From: an uncultured Bacteroidales bacterium
GTDB taxonomy: Bacteria; Bacteroidota; Bacteroidia; Bacteroidales; Paludibacteraceae
Direction of reading: 5' to 3'
Assembly: GCA_903830915.1 (NCBI GenBank)
Contig: CAIKVR010000377.1
Span: 1 to 53,614 of the forward strand
Length of the DNA: 53,614 bases
The notes below the pieces were generated by a model. That model was given only the letters and a program-made list of their open reading frames with translations. It was not told where the DNA came from and did not search any database. Each line of letters starts with the position of its first letter. Position 1 is the first letter of the stretch. Shown here in pieces: positions 38,901 through 47,244 of the stretch. Both the position numbers and the translations under genes were made by a program.

Positions 38901-40983
38901 TACAAACGTATCAATTACATTGAATCCGGCAGCTGATACCTATGTTTATGGGACTAATACTACCACAAATTATGGAACACTAACTGATTTGGTGAGCAAA
39001 AAGGGTAGCAATTCAACCGGCGACAGAATAATATATACGCAGTTCGATATTTCTGGGCAAAATATTTATTCAATTTCTTCAGCTAAAGTCCGATTATACG
39101 CCAATTCTGTTTCTGGGCCAACTACAGTAACTGTTTCACAAGCAACTGACAACTGGACTGAAACTGGCATTACCTATGCAAATTGTCCTGGCAAAGGAAC
39201 CGATATTACTTCTGTTTCAATACCTACTGTCGGTGCATATTACGAATGGGATATAACATCATACATTCAAAGTCAGTTTGCAGCCAACGACAATCTGATA
39301 AGTCTTGTTTTCAATAACACTACAGCAGATGGAATAATTGTTAAATTTAATAGTAAGGAAGCCACATCAAACATTCCTCAACTTTATATTACCTTGAATA
39401 AAATTGTAACAAGAGTCTCAGGAGCTGCAGCAACGTCTTCGCTGACATTAACACCAACAAGTGATGTAAAAGTACTGAGTGGAGGATTACTGACAATTGA
39501 TACACCAACTTCAGTGAAAAGCATTAATGTTGCAAGTGGAGGAAAGCTAACTCAGAACTCAGGTCAGACATTGAATGTTGGGGCATTAACCATTCAAAGT
39601 GATGCAACCGGAACAGGTACTTTTGTTGATAACAATACCACAAATCTGCAGACAAAAACTGCTACTGTACAACAATACCTGACCGCTGGCAGAAACTGGT
39701 ATATTTCAAGTCCTGTCGCAGGGGCAACCAGTAATGTATTCTCTGCAAGTTCTCTGTATCCGTTATACTGGTACGATGAAGCGCATGGAAGTACAGCTCC
39801 ATGGGGAACAATTATTAATACTTCCACTCAGCTATCTGTAATGCAGGGTTATGTTGCTAAAATGGCATCAGATGGAGTTGTTCCATTTAATGGAACTTTA
39901 AATAACGGTTCGCAATCTGTCAATATTTACCGTACAACTGGTCAGACAAAAGAAGGATTTAATCTTGTGGGTAACCCATTCATTTCGTATCTTGATTGGG
40001 ATCAGGTTTCAAAAACAAACCTTCAGACATCAATCTGGCAACGAACAAAAAATGCTGGAAATAATTATGTGTTTGACACCTATAACTCTACAGGTCAACA
40101 ATATCTGAATAATAGTGGAAAAGGAATAAATAATCATATTCCGCCAATGCAGGCATTTTGGGTACGTGTTAGTAATGGTTTTTCTTCAGGCTCGTTAACG
40201 GTTGACAACACCATGCGTTCACACAATGGAAATGCCAATATATTAGGTAGCACAGTGAACGATCCTGTATTCAAGTCATCTTCTTCAAAAATGGAGTCGC
40301 AGAAAGTTCTTCGTCTGCAGGTTTCAACCGGATCTAATACCGATGAAACATTAATTTATAGCAATCCATCAGCCTCTAATGGATTTGATACCTATGACAC
40401 ACCAAAAATGTTTAACGACTCGGGGGCAATTGCTGAAATTTATACTGTAGTTGGTATCGAAAATGTAGCTATCAATGGATTTAATATTCTTCCTTATGAC
40501 ACAGAAATCCCGCTTGGATTCAATTCTCTTACGGCTGGTGAATTTAATATTAAAGCTACACAGATATACAACTTTATTTCTGGAACACAGATAATTCTGA
40601 AAGATTATCTGGATATAAACAATCCTGTTATTACCGACCTCAGTAATGGTAGCAGTTATTTATTTTCGTCTGGGGCTACATCGAATAATATAAGTAGATT
40701 TTCCCTGATATTCCATGCGCCTTCTATAGAAACCGGAATCAGTAATTCAATCAGTAATGGCACGGGTTGGGTTTCAATAAATAAAAATGGTCAGATTTCG
40801 CTAAATGGCACGCTAAAAGGTGAAACTAACATATCGGTTTACAATGAAGTTGGTCAAAAGTTGTTATCAAAGAATTTTACAGACGCAAAGCAAACAATTG
40901 ATTATCAACTCATACCTGGTATTTATATCGTTACGGTTATTAATGCCGGTAAAAGTAAAATAAGCAAAGTAATTGTTAATTAA
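35917..40983 (+). CDS. Giant modular T9SS-secreted PL6 lyase
   Basis: A 1688-residue extracellular lyase and the first gene of unit C. Modules in order: signal peptide (about 1-42); PL6 beta-helix (about 45-460) with Lys248 (SVKSM) and Arg270 (CFRNGDN); six Ig-like repeats of about 83 residues (about 495-993); a DNRLRE/CBM96-like domain (about 996-1163, AADTYVYGTNTTTNYGT); a stalk region common in large T9SS proteins (about 1170-1610, LTAGRNWYISSPV); and a T9SS sorting domain (about 1615-1688). CBM96-type domains occur on alginate-active lyases and are proposed to bind the polymer. The repeats probably act as a flexible or extended spacer. The catalytic part is a recent duplicate of the gene at 34091. 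Confidence 0.88.
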   Translation: MNSKITAFIDIPFRTKCINIKALAFIVVCLFFGNEVITAATITATSIADLQTKINSAASGDIINLANGHYTNNTISISKTNITVQATTAGGVYLDGTNTITISGNNNTFGGFQFTNGTITSNVVTVTGNNNTITQLNFNGYSASKMLQLEGQYNVVSFCNFQNKPAPNLVNHGGDGDMVQIIPNATNPGYNTIRYCSFQHMPGFGGDFGNECIRIGDGAYSTYISRTVVEYCYFEDTGLGDSEAISVKSMENTLRYNTMNNNPNAMFCFRNGDNNVAYGNFFIRSGGIRCKQSNNVWIYNNYFEMAGTGWDNTLPGSGTRAIYFLTYAGYNNNYNVIHNTFYKCGETEIQPGMTNCTWANNAIYSNSGNIFSSSGTTDGQTFVGNLYSGTLGLTIPSGMVKNDPKLSLNSDGYYGLLATSPAINGASSNYPAMLSIPLIDTLALDIQGQYRPITRTQKDVGCEEYSATGTVLNKQLTVTSVGPSYLGGPATPTLTDQNIIFNSLSSKNVGDANFALGAYATSGLTVSYTSSNTAVATIVSGQIHIVGGGTSIITASQAGNSAYNAATNVTQTLTVNKQNQTITFGTLPTKLVSDADFSASATASSGLTISLSSSNTAVATIVSGQIHIVGAGTTTITASQTGNTSYNAATNVTQTLTVNKLSQTITFGTIASKVTTTADFNPGATASSTLIVTYASSNTAVATIVNNQIHIIGVGTTTITASQAGNASYNAAQDVTQSFTVNNATTPQTITFNALLTKMYGDADFTPGATASSGLTVTYSSSNTTVATIVSNQIHIVGAGTSDITASQTGNGTYNVASNVVQTLTVNKKSQTVTFTALPTKLITDVDFAPGATASSGLTVSYSSSNTAVATIISNQIHITGAGTMTITASQAGDSNNSAATDVQQTLTVNKLSQTITYGSLAKKCTADADFNPGATASSGLAVTYSSSNTSVATIVSGLVHIVGAGVSTITASQSGSSSYNTATNVVQSLTVEEVTNVSITLNPAADTYVYGTNTTTNYGTLTDLVSKKGSNSTGDRIIYTQFDISGQNIYSISSAKVRLYANSVSGPTTVTVSQATDNWTETGITYANCPGKGTDITSVSIPTVGAYYEWDITSYIQSQFAANDNLISLVFNNTTADGIIVKFNSKEATSNIPQLYITLNKIVTRVSGAAATSSLTLTPTSDVKVLSGGLLTIDTPTSVKSINVASGGKLTQNSGQTLNVGALTIQSDATGTGTFVDNNTTNLQTKTATVQQYLTAGRNWYISSPVAGATSNVFSASSLYPLYWYDEAHGSTAPWGTIINTSTQLSVMQGYVAKMASDGVVPFNGTLNNGSQSVNIYRTTGQTKEGFNLVGNPFISYLDWDQVSKTNLQTSIWQRTKNAGNNYVFDTYNSTGQQYLNNSGKGINNHIPPMQAFWVRVSNGFSSGSLTVDNTMRSHNGNANILGSTVNDPVFKSSSSKMESQKVLRLQVSTGSNTDETLIYSNPSASNGFDTYDTPKMFNDSGAIAEIYTVVGIENVAINGFNILPYDTEIPLGFNSLTAGEFNIKATQIYNFISGTQIILKDYLDINNPVITDLSNGSSYLFSSGATSNNISRFSLIFHAPSIETGISNSISNGTGWVSINKNGQISLNGTLKGETNISVYNEVGQKLLSKNFTDAKQTIDYQLIPGIYIVTVINAGKSKISKVIVN
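37402..38889 (+). repeat. Six tandem Ig-like repeats (about 250 bp each)
   Basis: Six consecutive copies of a unit reading roughly QTITFG.L..K, SSNTAVATIV, QIHIVGAGT and ITASQ.G...YNAA. The protein motif is nearly invariant, while the DNA varies mostly at synonymous positions, so these are old repeats held by selection rather than fresh amplification. Confidence 0.88.
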
Positions 40984-40989
40984 ACTACC

Positions 40990-42009
40990 TTGAAGAAAAG
41001 CTTATTTATATTATTTCTAATGTGTTTGAGCATTCATTTGTATGCTTTAGATCCATTATTGCCACCGGGTTCAAATTTTGATTTAAATCCGTGGATTTTA
41101 CAAACAATAAGTTCAACTAATCTATTTGAAGAGAAGTTACCACCCGATTTAAGAAATGGCTTTACAAATAGTCTTTTTTATACAAATACTGTTGATGGTT
41201 CATTGGTTTTCAGAGTTCCAAGTAATGGTGGAATAACCAGTGGCAGCGGTTATCCTCGTGTGGAATTTCGTCAGGTAAAAAATGGTGCATACTGGAATAT
41301 GACCGACACGACTGAGCATTTTTTGACAGCTCAGTGCAAGGTTATGGTGGTTGCAACAGCTAAACCACAAACCATTATTGGTCAGATTCATGGAAGCGAA
41401 ACAAACTCTGAACTCCTTAAAATTCGATGGACAGGTTATCTGGCAGGTAAATGTTATGTGGAAGCACGGTATCAGACAAATGATGCAACAAAAAGTGAAT
41501 ATGGAGTGAAACTGGCTACAGGTTTGTCGCTAGGCGATATAATTAACTATACAATTACAATGAAAAACGGAACAATTGTGGTTACAATCAATGGTGTCAG
41601 TGCTACTCAAACTTACACCACTGAATTTTATGGAACAACAGATTCCTATTATTTTAAAGCAGGTAATTATCTTCAATACAGCAGTACCGATGCGAGTATT
41701 TATGGGAAAAATCAATTTTATAAATTATCATTCAACAAACAAATAACTGAAGTTCAGTCTGTTTTAGAATCTAATCGGTTTTGTATTTATCCAAACCCGC
41801 CAAAAGATAAAATCTACATTAATTCTCCATTTTCAAGTTTATCCAATACACATCTTCAAATTTTTGACGGGAGCGGAAAGTTGGTAAAAACATTTTATAG
41901 CATTGTAGATCAAAGTATTGATATTTCTGATTTGTCAAATGGCATTTATTTGGCCAAAATTAGTGACAATTCAACCATTAATACAACAAAATTTATTATT
42001 TTAAAATAA
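40990..42009 (+). CDS. PL7 alginate lyase with T9SS tail
   Basis: A 339-residue extracellular lyase with all three PL7 signature motifs: Arg90-Val-Glu-Phe-Arg94, Gln132-Ile-His134, and YYFKAGNYLQ (220-229). His134 and Tyr227 are the expected catalytic base and acid. The QIH form (rather than QVH) is usually linked to guluronate-containing alginate, but PL7 members with other uronan substrates are known. The fold is a single beta-jelly roll (about 20-255) followed by a T9SS sorting domain (about 260-339). The start is TTG; it gives MKKSLFILFLMCLS, a proper signal peptide, and no usable ATG is nearby. It lies 6 bases after the giant PL6. Confidence 0.9.
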   Translation: MKKSLFILFLMCLSIHLYALDPLLPPGSNFDLNPWILQTISSTNLFEEKLPPDLRNGFTNSLFYTNTVDGSLVFRVPSNGGITSGSGYPRVEFRQVKNGAYWNMTDTTEHFLTAQCKVMVVATAKPQTIIGQIHGSETNSELLKIRWTGYLAGKCYVEARYQTNDATKSEYGVKLATGLSLGDIINYTITMKNGTIVVTINGVSATQTYTTEFYGTTDSYYFKAGNYLQYSSTDASIYGKNQFYKLSFNKQITEVQSVLESNRFCIYPNPPKDKIYINSPFSSLSNTHLQIFDGSGKLVKTFYSIVDQSIDISDLSNGIYLAKISDNSTINTTKFIILK

Positions 42010-42021
42010 TCAGGACTTTTT

Positions 42022-45000
42022 ATGAGAACATTCCTACATTCAGTATTAAAATCGGCATTTATACTAGCAGTAATTTTCAGTCCACTTTCACTGTATTCGC
42101 AAGCATTATTAAATGCAAATGGAACAACTGACACTTACTCATTGATAAATAGCATATTAGCTCCGGGTGCAACAGCCGAAGAAACACCCGATGCATTTGA
42201 TCCTTCATTTGGCCCACATATCAAGCAGGTTTGGGATACTGATTTAGGAAAATATGTCTTTGAATTTTACCTCCATATCAGCAACAGCAACGAACTTCAG
42301 GATGAATCGACAGGTGATACCGATCGTCAGCGGGTGGAGATTAAAACCTATGCCTCCTCTCCGGACAGCATGAAGGGAACAGTTGGGGAAACGGTGCTGT
42401 ATAAGTGGAGATTTAAAATTCCAGTAGGATTTCAGCCTTCTCCAAGTTTCACACATATTCATCAGGTAAAAGCTGTGGATGGTGATGACAGTGACCCGAT
42501 TTTTACGCTTACACCCCGATATAATGCAAACGGAAACCAGTTGGAACTTATTTATGTGCAGGATGTCAACAGTGGAACATCCAAACTTGCGACTGTGGAT
42601 ATATCCTCATTTTTGGGAACTTGGGTTGAAGCTACCGAACAAATTTATATAGATAGTATCAATGGAGCGAAGAATGGAAGTTATTCGATTGTAATAAAAA
42701 AAGTGAGCGATGGAACAACCTTATTATCGTATACCAACAATAATATCAGCACAATACGTAAAACAACAAACTCTTTTATTCGTCCAAAATGGGGAATTTA
42801 CCGCAGCGTAACCAACATATCATATCTGCGTGACGAAACCATGCGATTTAATAGTTTTTCAGTTCAGGAAATCAAAAACCAGTCCCAAACCATTACTTTT
42901 GGATCATTGACGGGAGCTACTTATGGCGATGTAAATTTTGATCCGGGGGCAGTATCTTCATCCTATCTTAACATCACTTATACCAGTTCCAATACAGCCG
43001 TAGCGACTATTGTAAATGACTCCGTACATGTTGTGGCCCCAGGAACAACCACTATAACGGCTTATCAAACTGGAAATGCCTCATTTGCAGCAGCAACTCC
43101 AGTCAATCAGACTTTAACTGTAAATAAAGCCGACCAAACCATCGCATTCGGGGCAATTACTAAAGCCGTGGGCGATGCCGATTTTAGTCCGGCAATTGCC
43201 AGTTCGGGATTAACTTGTACTTACCAAAGTTCAAATTCAGCAGTGGCAACTATTGTGAGCGGAAAAGTTCATATTGTGGGAACTGGAACAACTACCATTA
43301 CTGCATCACAGGTTGGAAATGCAAATTTTAATGTTGCCACAGACAATATACAAACACTTACGGTAACAAGTTCGGCACTTTATGTTTACAACCCAACTTC
43401 AATTACGATAACATCAGGTAGTACCGGTAGCGGAAGCTATGCCAATCTGGCAAGTAACGATGCAAGTTATCTGCGAATTAATTCAACCACAAGTAGTACC
43501 CGCAAAATAGATTGGTATGCGAGCACTTTTGTAAGTCAATCGGCAAGTTCAATTGCCAAACTTATAGTGAACTTTGATGGGAAAAATCAGTCCAGCAAAA
43601 CACAAATACTTTATTTATACAACTTTACATCTTCTGCGTGGGATCAGATTGACTCCAGAGCAGTTTCTTCAACTGATGTTACCATAACCTATGAACAAGC
43701 CAACCCGACAAATTATATTTCAGCTGGTGGTGAGATTAGATTGAGAGTTTACACTTCGGGTGGAACTCAAAACTATGTAAGTAATACTGATTGGATTCAG
43801 TTTACCCTTCAGAATATTACCAAATCAAATCAAACCATTACTTTCAACACTTTAGCAACAAAAACGTATGGCGATTCAGATTTTAGTGCGGGGGCAACTG
43901 CTAGTTCAGGATTGGCAGTTTCTTATACCAGTTCAAATACAGCTGTGGCAACTATTGTGAACAGTCAGATTCATGTAGTTGGAGCTGGTAGCTCAAACAT
44001 TACAGCTTCGCAAGCCGGTGATGGATATACCAATGCTGCCACTGACGTAATTCAAACTCTGACAGTTTCAAAGTTAAATCAAACCATTACGTTTGGAGCA
44101 ATTGCATCTAAATCAGTTGGAATGTCCGATTTTGATCCCTTAGCCAATACCAGCTCAGGATTAGCAGTAACATATTCAAGTTCAAACATATCAGTTGCAA
44201 CAATTCTCAATGGATTAGTACACATTGTCGGAACCGGTACATCTACCATTACTGCATCTCAGACAGGTGATTCAAACACAAATGCTGCCCCGGACGCAAC
44301 TCAGCTATTAACGGTAACTGTAGCTACTACGGTATTGATGGAAGAGATATTTAACTACTCAGCTACAAATCTTGAAAACGAATCTTCGTGGACAACACCT
44401 ATATTGCTTGCAGCCACAGGAACTACTATCGTGGGCACAGGAAAAAATATTGTAAGTCCGGCATTAACCTATACAAATGCCGGTAGAACATACATTTTGT
44501 CTGGAGCTGGGAAGAAAATAAACAGTGATTATACCAGTGGTGCATCGGATTACAAAAATTACAAACCATTTACAGCTTCTCCAATAAGCTCTGGTACAGT
44601 ATATTTGTCATTTCTATTAAATCCAGGTGTAACTCAAAGTCAAAGTCAGTCCGAAGTGATTGGCATGGCAACAGGTACAAGTGCCGGAGCAAAAGTTTGG
44701 ATAGGCAAAGGTGCTTTAAACAGCAGTTACTATCGATTTGGAACTACCCGTGGAAGCACCACAAGCGCTGATATTAAATGGAGCTCAACTGAATTTTCTG
44801 ATATAACAGCTACTCAATTAATTGTATTGAAATACGATTTTTCAACTGCAACTTCATCGATTTATCTGAACCCAACAATTGCCTCGTTATCCGAACCAAC
44901 AGCAGATATAACTGATAACACAAGTTCTGCAATACGCACTTCGTTAAATAACTTGTGGTTTAGAATTAATGGATCGAGTGCAAATAAATACAACCTCAGC

Positions 45001-47241
45001 AGTGTAAGAGTCTCAACTTCATGGTCTGATGCGGTAGCTTCTGCAACCATGATTAGTCAATCTATTACTTTTAATGCCTTAGCTACTAAACTAACAACTG
45101 ACGCTGATTTTACTCCGGGAGCAACTGCAAGTTCAGGTTTGACAGTTGCTTATGCAAGTTCAAATACTTCGGTGGCTACTATTGTAAATGATCAGATACA
45201 TATTATTGGTTCAGGAACAACAACCATTACGGCTTCACAGGGAGGTAATACAAACTTTAGTGCTGCAACTAATATCAGTCAGACATTAACTGTAAATAAA
45301 CAGACTCAAACAATTACATTTGGGGCACTATCATCGAGAATTACATCAGATGCTGATTTCAGTCCGGGAGCTACAGCTAGCTCGGGCTTATCGGTAAGCT
45401 ATGCAAGTTCAAATGCTGCTGTGGCAACTATTGTAAACAATCAGATTCATATTACAGGAGCTGGAAATACAACTATTACTGCATCACAAGCCGGAAACTC
45501 AACTTATAATGCCGCCCTAGATATAACACAGACATTGACTGTGAATAACGTTACGACTCCACAAACAATCACTTTTGGAGCTTTATCGACCAAAACTTAT
45601 GGTGATGTAGACTTTGCTCCGGGAGCAACAGCCAGCTCTGGTTTGACTGTTACTTACATTAGTTCAAATACTTCTGTGGCAACAATTGTAAACAGCCTGA
45701 TACATATTGTTGGTGCAGGAACCTCAATCATCACAGCTTCTCAGACAGGAACCTCAAGTTACAATGCTGCAATTGATGTGAGCCAAACATTAACTGTGAA
45801 TAAACTAAGTCAAACACTTACTTTTGGAGCGTTTGGAACAAAAATAACGACTGATGCTGATTTTGCTCCGGGAGCAACTGCCAGTTCCGGAATGACTGTA
45901 AGTTATAGCAGCTCAAATCCTTCAGTTGCAACTATCGTGAACAATCAAATTCACATTACAGGTGCAGGAACAACGACTATTACGGCTTCACAGTCAGGCG
46001 ATTCAAATTACAGTGCAGCTACTGCTCTGCAGCAGATTCTAACTATAAATAAACTGAGTCAATCGATTACATTTGGGACATTAGCTACTAAATTTATTAC
46101 CGATGCAGATTTCAGTCCGGCAGCAACAGCAAGCTCAGGGCTTACCGTTATATACAGCAGTTCAAATACAGCAGTGGTCACCATTGTAAACAATCAAATT
46201 CATATCGTGGGGGTCGGCACATCAACAATTACAGCTTCACAGGCTGGCGATGGCAATTATTCTGCTGCATCCGGTGTTTCACAAACCTTAATGGTAACAA
46301 GCATTTACATGGATGAAACATTCAATTACACAGCTTCAACCAACATCAATGGTCAAAGTTCCTGGACTACTGCCGGATCGTATGTTGGCGGAACCGGATA
46401 TACAATAGGAGCTGATAATCTGACTTATGCGGATGCAAATGGAAGTTACGCACTATCTGCAACAGGTAAATCATTTGTAAATAATATTGGAACAACTGCC
46501 ACTGATTATAAAGCGTATAAACCATTCTCTGCAAGTTCAATAAGCACGGGCGCAATATATTTATCGTTTTTAATGAAAGCCAATGGCAATATTGTCTCTA
46601 CAAATCAGGAACTTTTCGGACTGGCTGATGTGCTTAATGCCGGACCTAAAGTGCTGATTGGAAAAACAACAAGTGGATTTTTCAAGATTGGTACAGTTAG
46701 GGCAAGTACAACAAGTACCGACTATAAATACGCAACTAGTCCAACAATATTAACGGTTGGAAATGCCTACCTGATTGTACTGAAATATGATTTCAGCACA
46801 AATACTTCAACTGTTTTTATCAATCCGGCAATTGGAGGAACAGAAGCAGCCGCAACCGCCGAAGTTTCGGACAATACCTCAACGACATACAGAACAAAAC
46901 TCAGCAATTTATGGGTTCGAGCCACCGGTACTGTGGTTACAACATCAACTGTAGGTGCTGTGAGAGTTTCAGCAAACTGGACAGACGCAGTAGCAAAATA
47001 TACAAGCGGTACAGTAACTCAAATTGAAACTCCTGTAAACAATGAGGGTATAAAAGTAGCAGGAAAAACTATTATTACACCGGAAACAGGCACAATTGAA
47101 GTTTACAATTTACAAGGGAAATTATTATTACAACGAAAGAATACTAATACGCTGATTACCTGCGGTATGACTGGTTTGTATATAGCGTGTTTCAGAAATA
47201 CAAATAATCAGATAAAAGTTCAAAAAATTATTATTCAGTAA
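42022..47241 (+). CDS. Giant modular T9SS protein with candidate jelly-roll lyase
   Basis: A 1739-residue extracellular protein. Modules: signal peptide (1-30); jelly-roll domain (about 31-287) with DRQRVEIKTY and FTHIHQVKAVDGDDSDP, resembling the heparin-lyase-I-like polysaccharide lyases (PL13/PL20/PL28 type; family not settled); Ig-like repeats 1-2 (about 288-452); a beta-sandwich (about 453-598); repeats 3-4 (about 600-768); LamG-like module A (about 772-1008); repeats 5-9 (about 1010-1427); LamG-like module B (about 1430-1665); T9SS sorting domain (about 1670-1739). Modules A and B are homologous and probably bind carbohydrate. The lyase reading rests on fold-level resemblance and gene context. 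Confidence 0.75.
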   Translation: MRTFLHSVLKSAFILAVIFSPLSLYSQALLNANGTTDTYSLINSILAPGATAEETPDAFDPSFGPHIKQVWDTDLGKYVFEFYLHISNSNELQDESTGDTDRQRVEIKTYASSPDSMKGTVGETVLYKWRFKIPVGFQPSPSFTHIHQVKAVDGDDSDPIFTLTPRYNANGNQLELIYVQDVNSGTSKLATVDISSFLGTWVEATEQIYIDSINGAKNGSYSIVIKKVSDGTTLLSYTNNNISTIRKTTNSFIRPKWGIYRSVTNISYLRDETMRFNSFSVQEIKNQSQTITFGSLTGATYGDVNFDPGAVSSSYLNITYTSSNTAVATIVNDSVHVVAPGTTTITAYQTGNASFAAATPVNQTLTVNKADQTIAFGAITKAVGDADFSPAIASSGLTCTYQSSNSAVATIVSGKVHIVGTGTTTITASQVGNANFNVATDNIQTLTVTSSALYVYNPTSITITSGSTGSGSYANLASNDASYLRINSTTSSTRKIDWYASTFVSQSASSIAKLIVNFDGKNQSSKTQILYLYNFTSSAWDQIDSRAVSSTDVTITYEQANPTNYISAGGEIRLRVYTSGGTQNYVSNTDWIQFTLQNITKSNQTITFNTLATKTYGDSDFSAGATASSGLAVSYTSSNTAVATIVNSQIHVVGAGSSNITASQAGDGYTNAATDVIQTLTVSKLNQTITFGAIASKSVGMSDFDPLANTSSGLAVTYSSSNISVATILNGLVHIVGTGTSTITASQTGDSNTNAAPDATQLLTVTVATTVLMEEIFNYSATNLENESSWTTPILLAATGTTIVGTGKNIVSPALTYTNAGRTYILSGAGKKINSDYTSGASDYKNYKPFTASPISSGTVYLSFLLNPGVTQSQSQSEVIGMATGTSAGAKVWIGKGALNSSYYRFGTTRGSTTSADIKWSSTEFSDITATQLIVLKYDFSTATSSIYLNPTIASLSEPTADITDNTSSAIRTSLNNLWFRINGSSANKYNLSSVRVSTSWSDAVASATMISQSITFNALATKLTTDADFTPGATASSGLTVAYASSNTSVATIVNDQIHIIGSGTTTITASQGGNTNFSAATNISQTLTVNKQTQTITFGALSSRITSDADFSPGATASSGLSVSYASSNAAVATIVNNQIHITGAGNTTITASQAGNSTYNAALDITQTLTVNNVTTPQTITFGALSTKTYGDVDFAPGATASSGLTVTYISSNTSVATIVNSLIHIVGAGTSIITASQTGTSSYNAAIDVSQTLTVNKLSQTLTFGAFGTKITTDADFAPGATASSGMTVSYSSSNPSVATIVNNQIHITGAGTTTITASQSGDSNYSAATALQQILTINKLSQSITFGTLATKFITDADFSPAATASSGLTVIYSSSNTAVVTIVNNQIHIVGVGTSTITASQAGDGNYSAASGVSQTLMVTSIYMDETFNYTASTNINGQSSWTTAGSYVGGTGYTIGADNLTYADANGSYALSATGKSFVNNIGTTATDYKAYKPFSASSISTGAIYLSFLMKANGNIVSTNQELFGLADVLNAGPKVLIGKTTSGFFKIGTVRASTTSTDYKYATSPTILTVGNAYLIVLKYDFSTNTSTVFINPAIGGTEAAATAEVSDNTSTTYRTKLSNLWVRATGTVVTTSTVGAVRVSANWTDAVAKYTSGTVTQIETPVNNEGIKVAGKTIITPETGTIEVYNLQGKLLLQRKNTNTLITCGMTGLYIACFRNTNNQIKVQKIIIQ
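42885..43375 (+). repeat. Ig-like repeats 1-2
   Basis: Two units of the same 80-83 residue repeat found in the 35917 protein, here directly after the candidate lyase domain. Unit 1 is the most diverged (ITYTSSNTAVATIVNDSVHV). Confidence 0.8.
43825..44325 (+). repeat. Ig-like repeats 3-4
   Basis: Two further units lying between the central beta-sandwich and LamG-like module A. Confidence 0.85.
45050..46300 (+). repeat. Ig-like repeats 5-9
   Basis: Five consecutive units between LamG-like modules A and B. Units 6 and 7 are joined by the NVTTPQTITFGAL linker, which also occurs between units 3 and 4 of the 35917 protein (NATTPQTITFNAL). This points to exchange between the two genes. Confidence 0.88.
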
Positions 47242-47244
47242 TTT

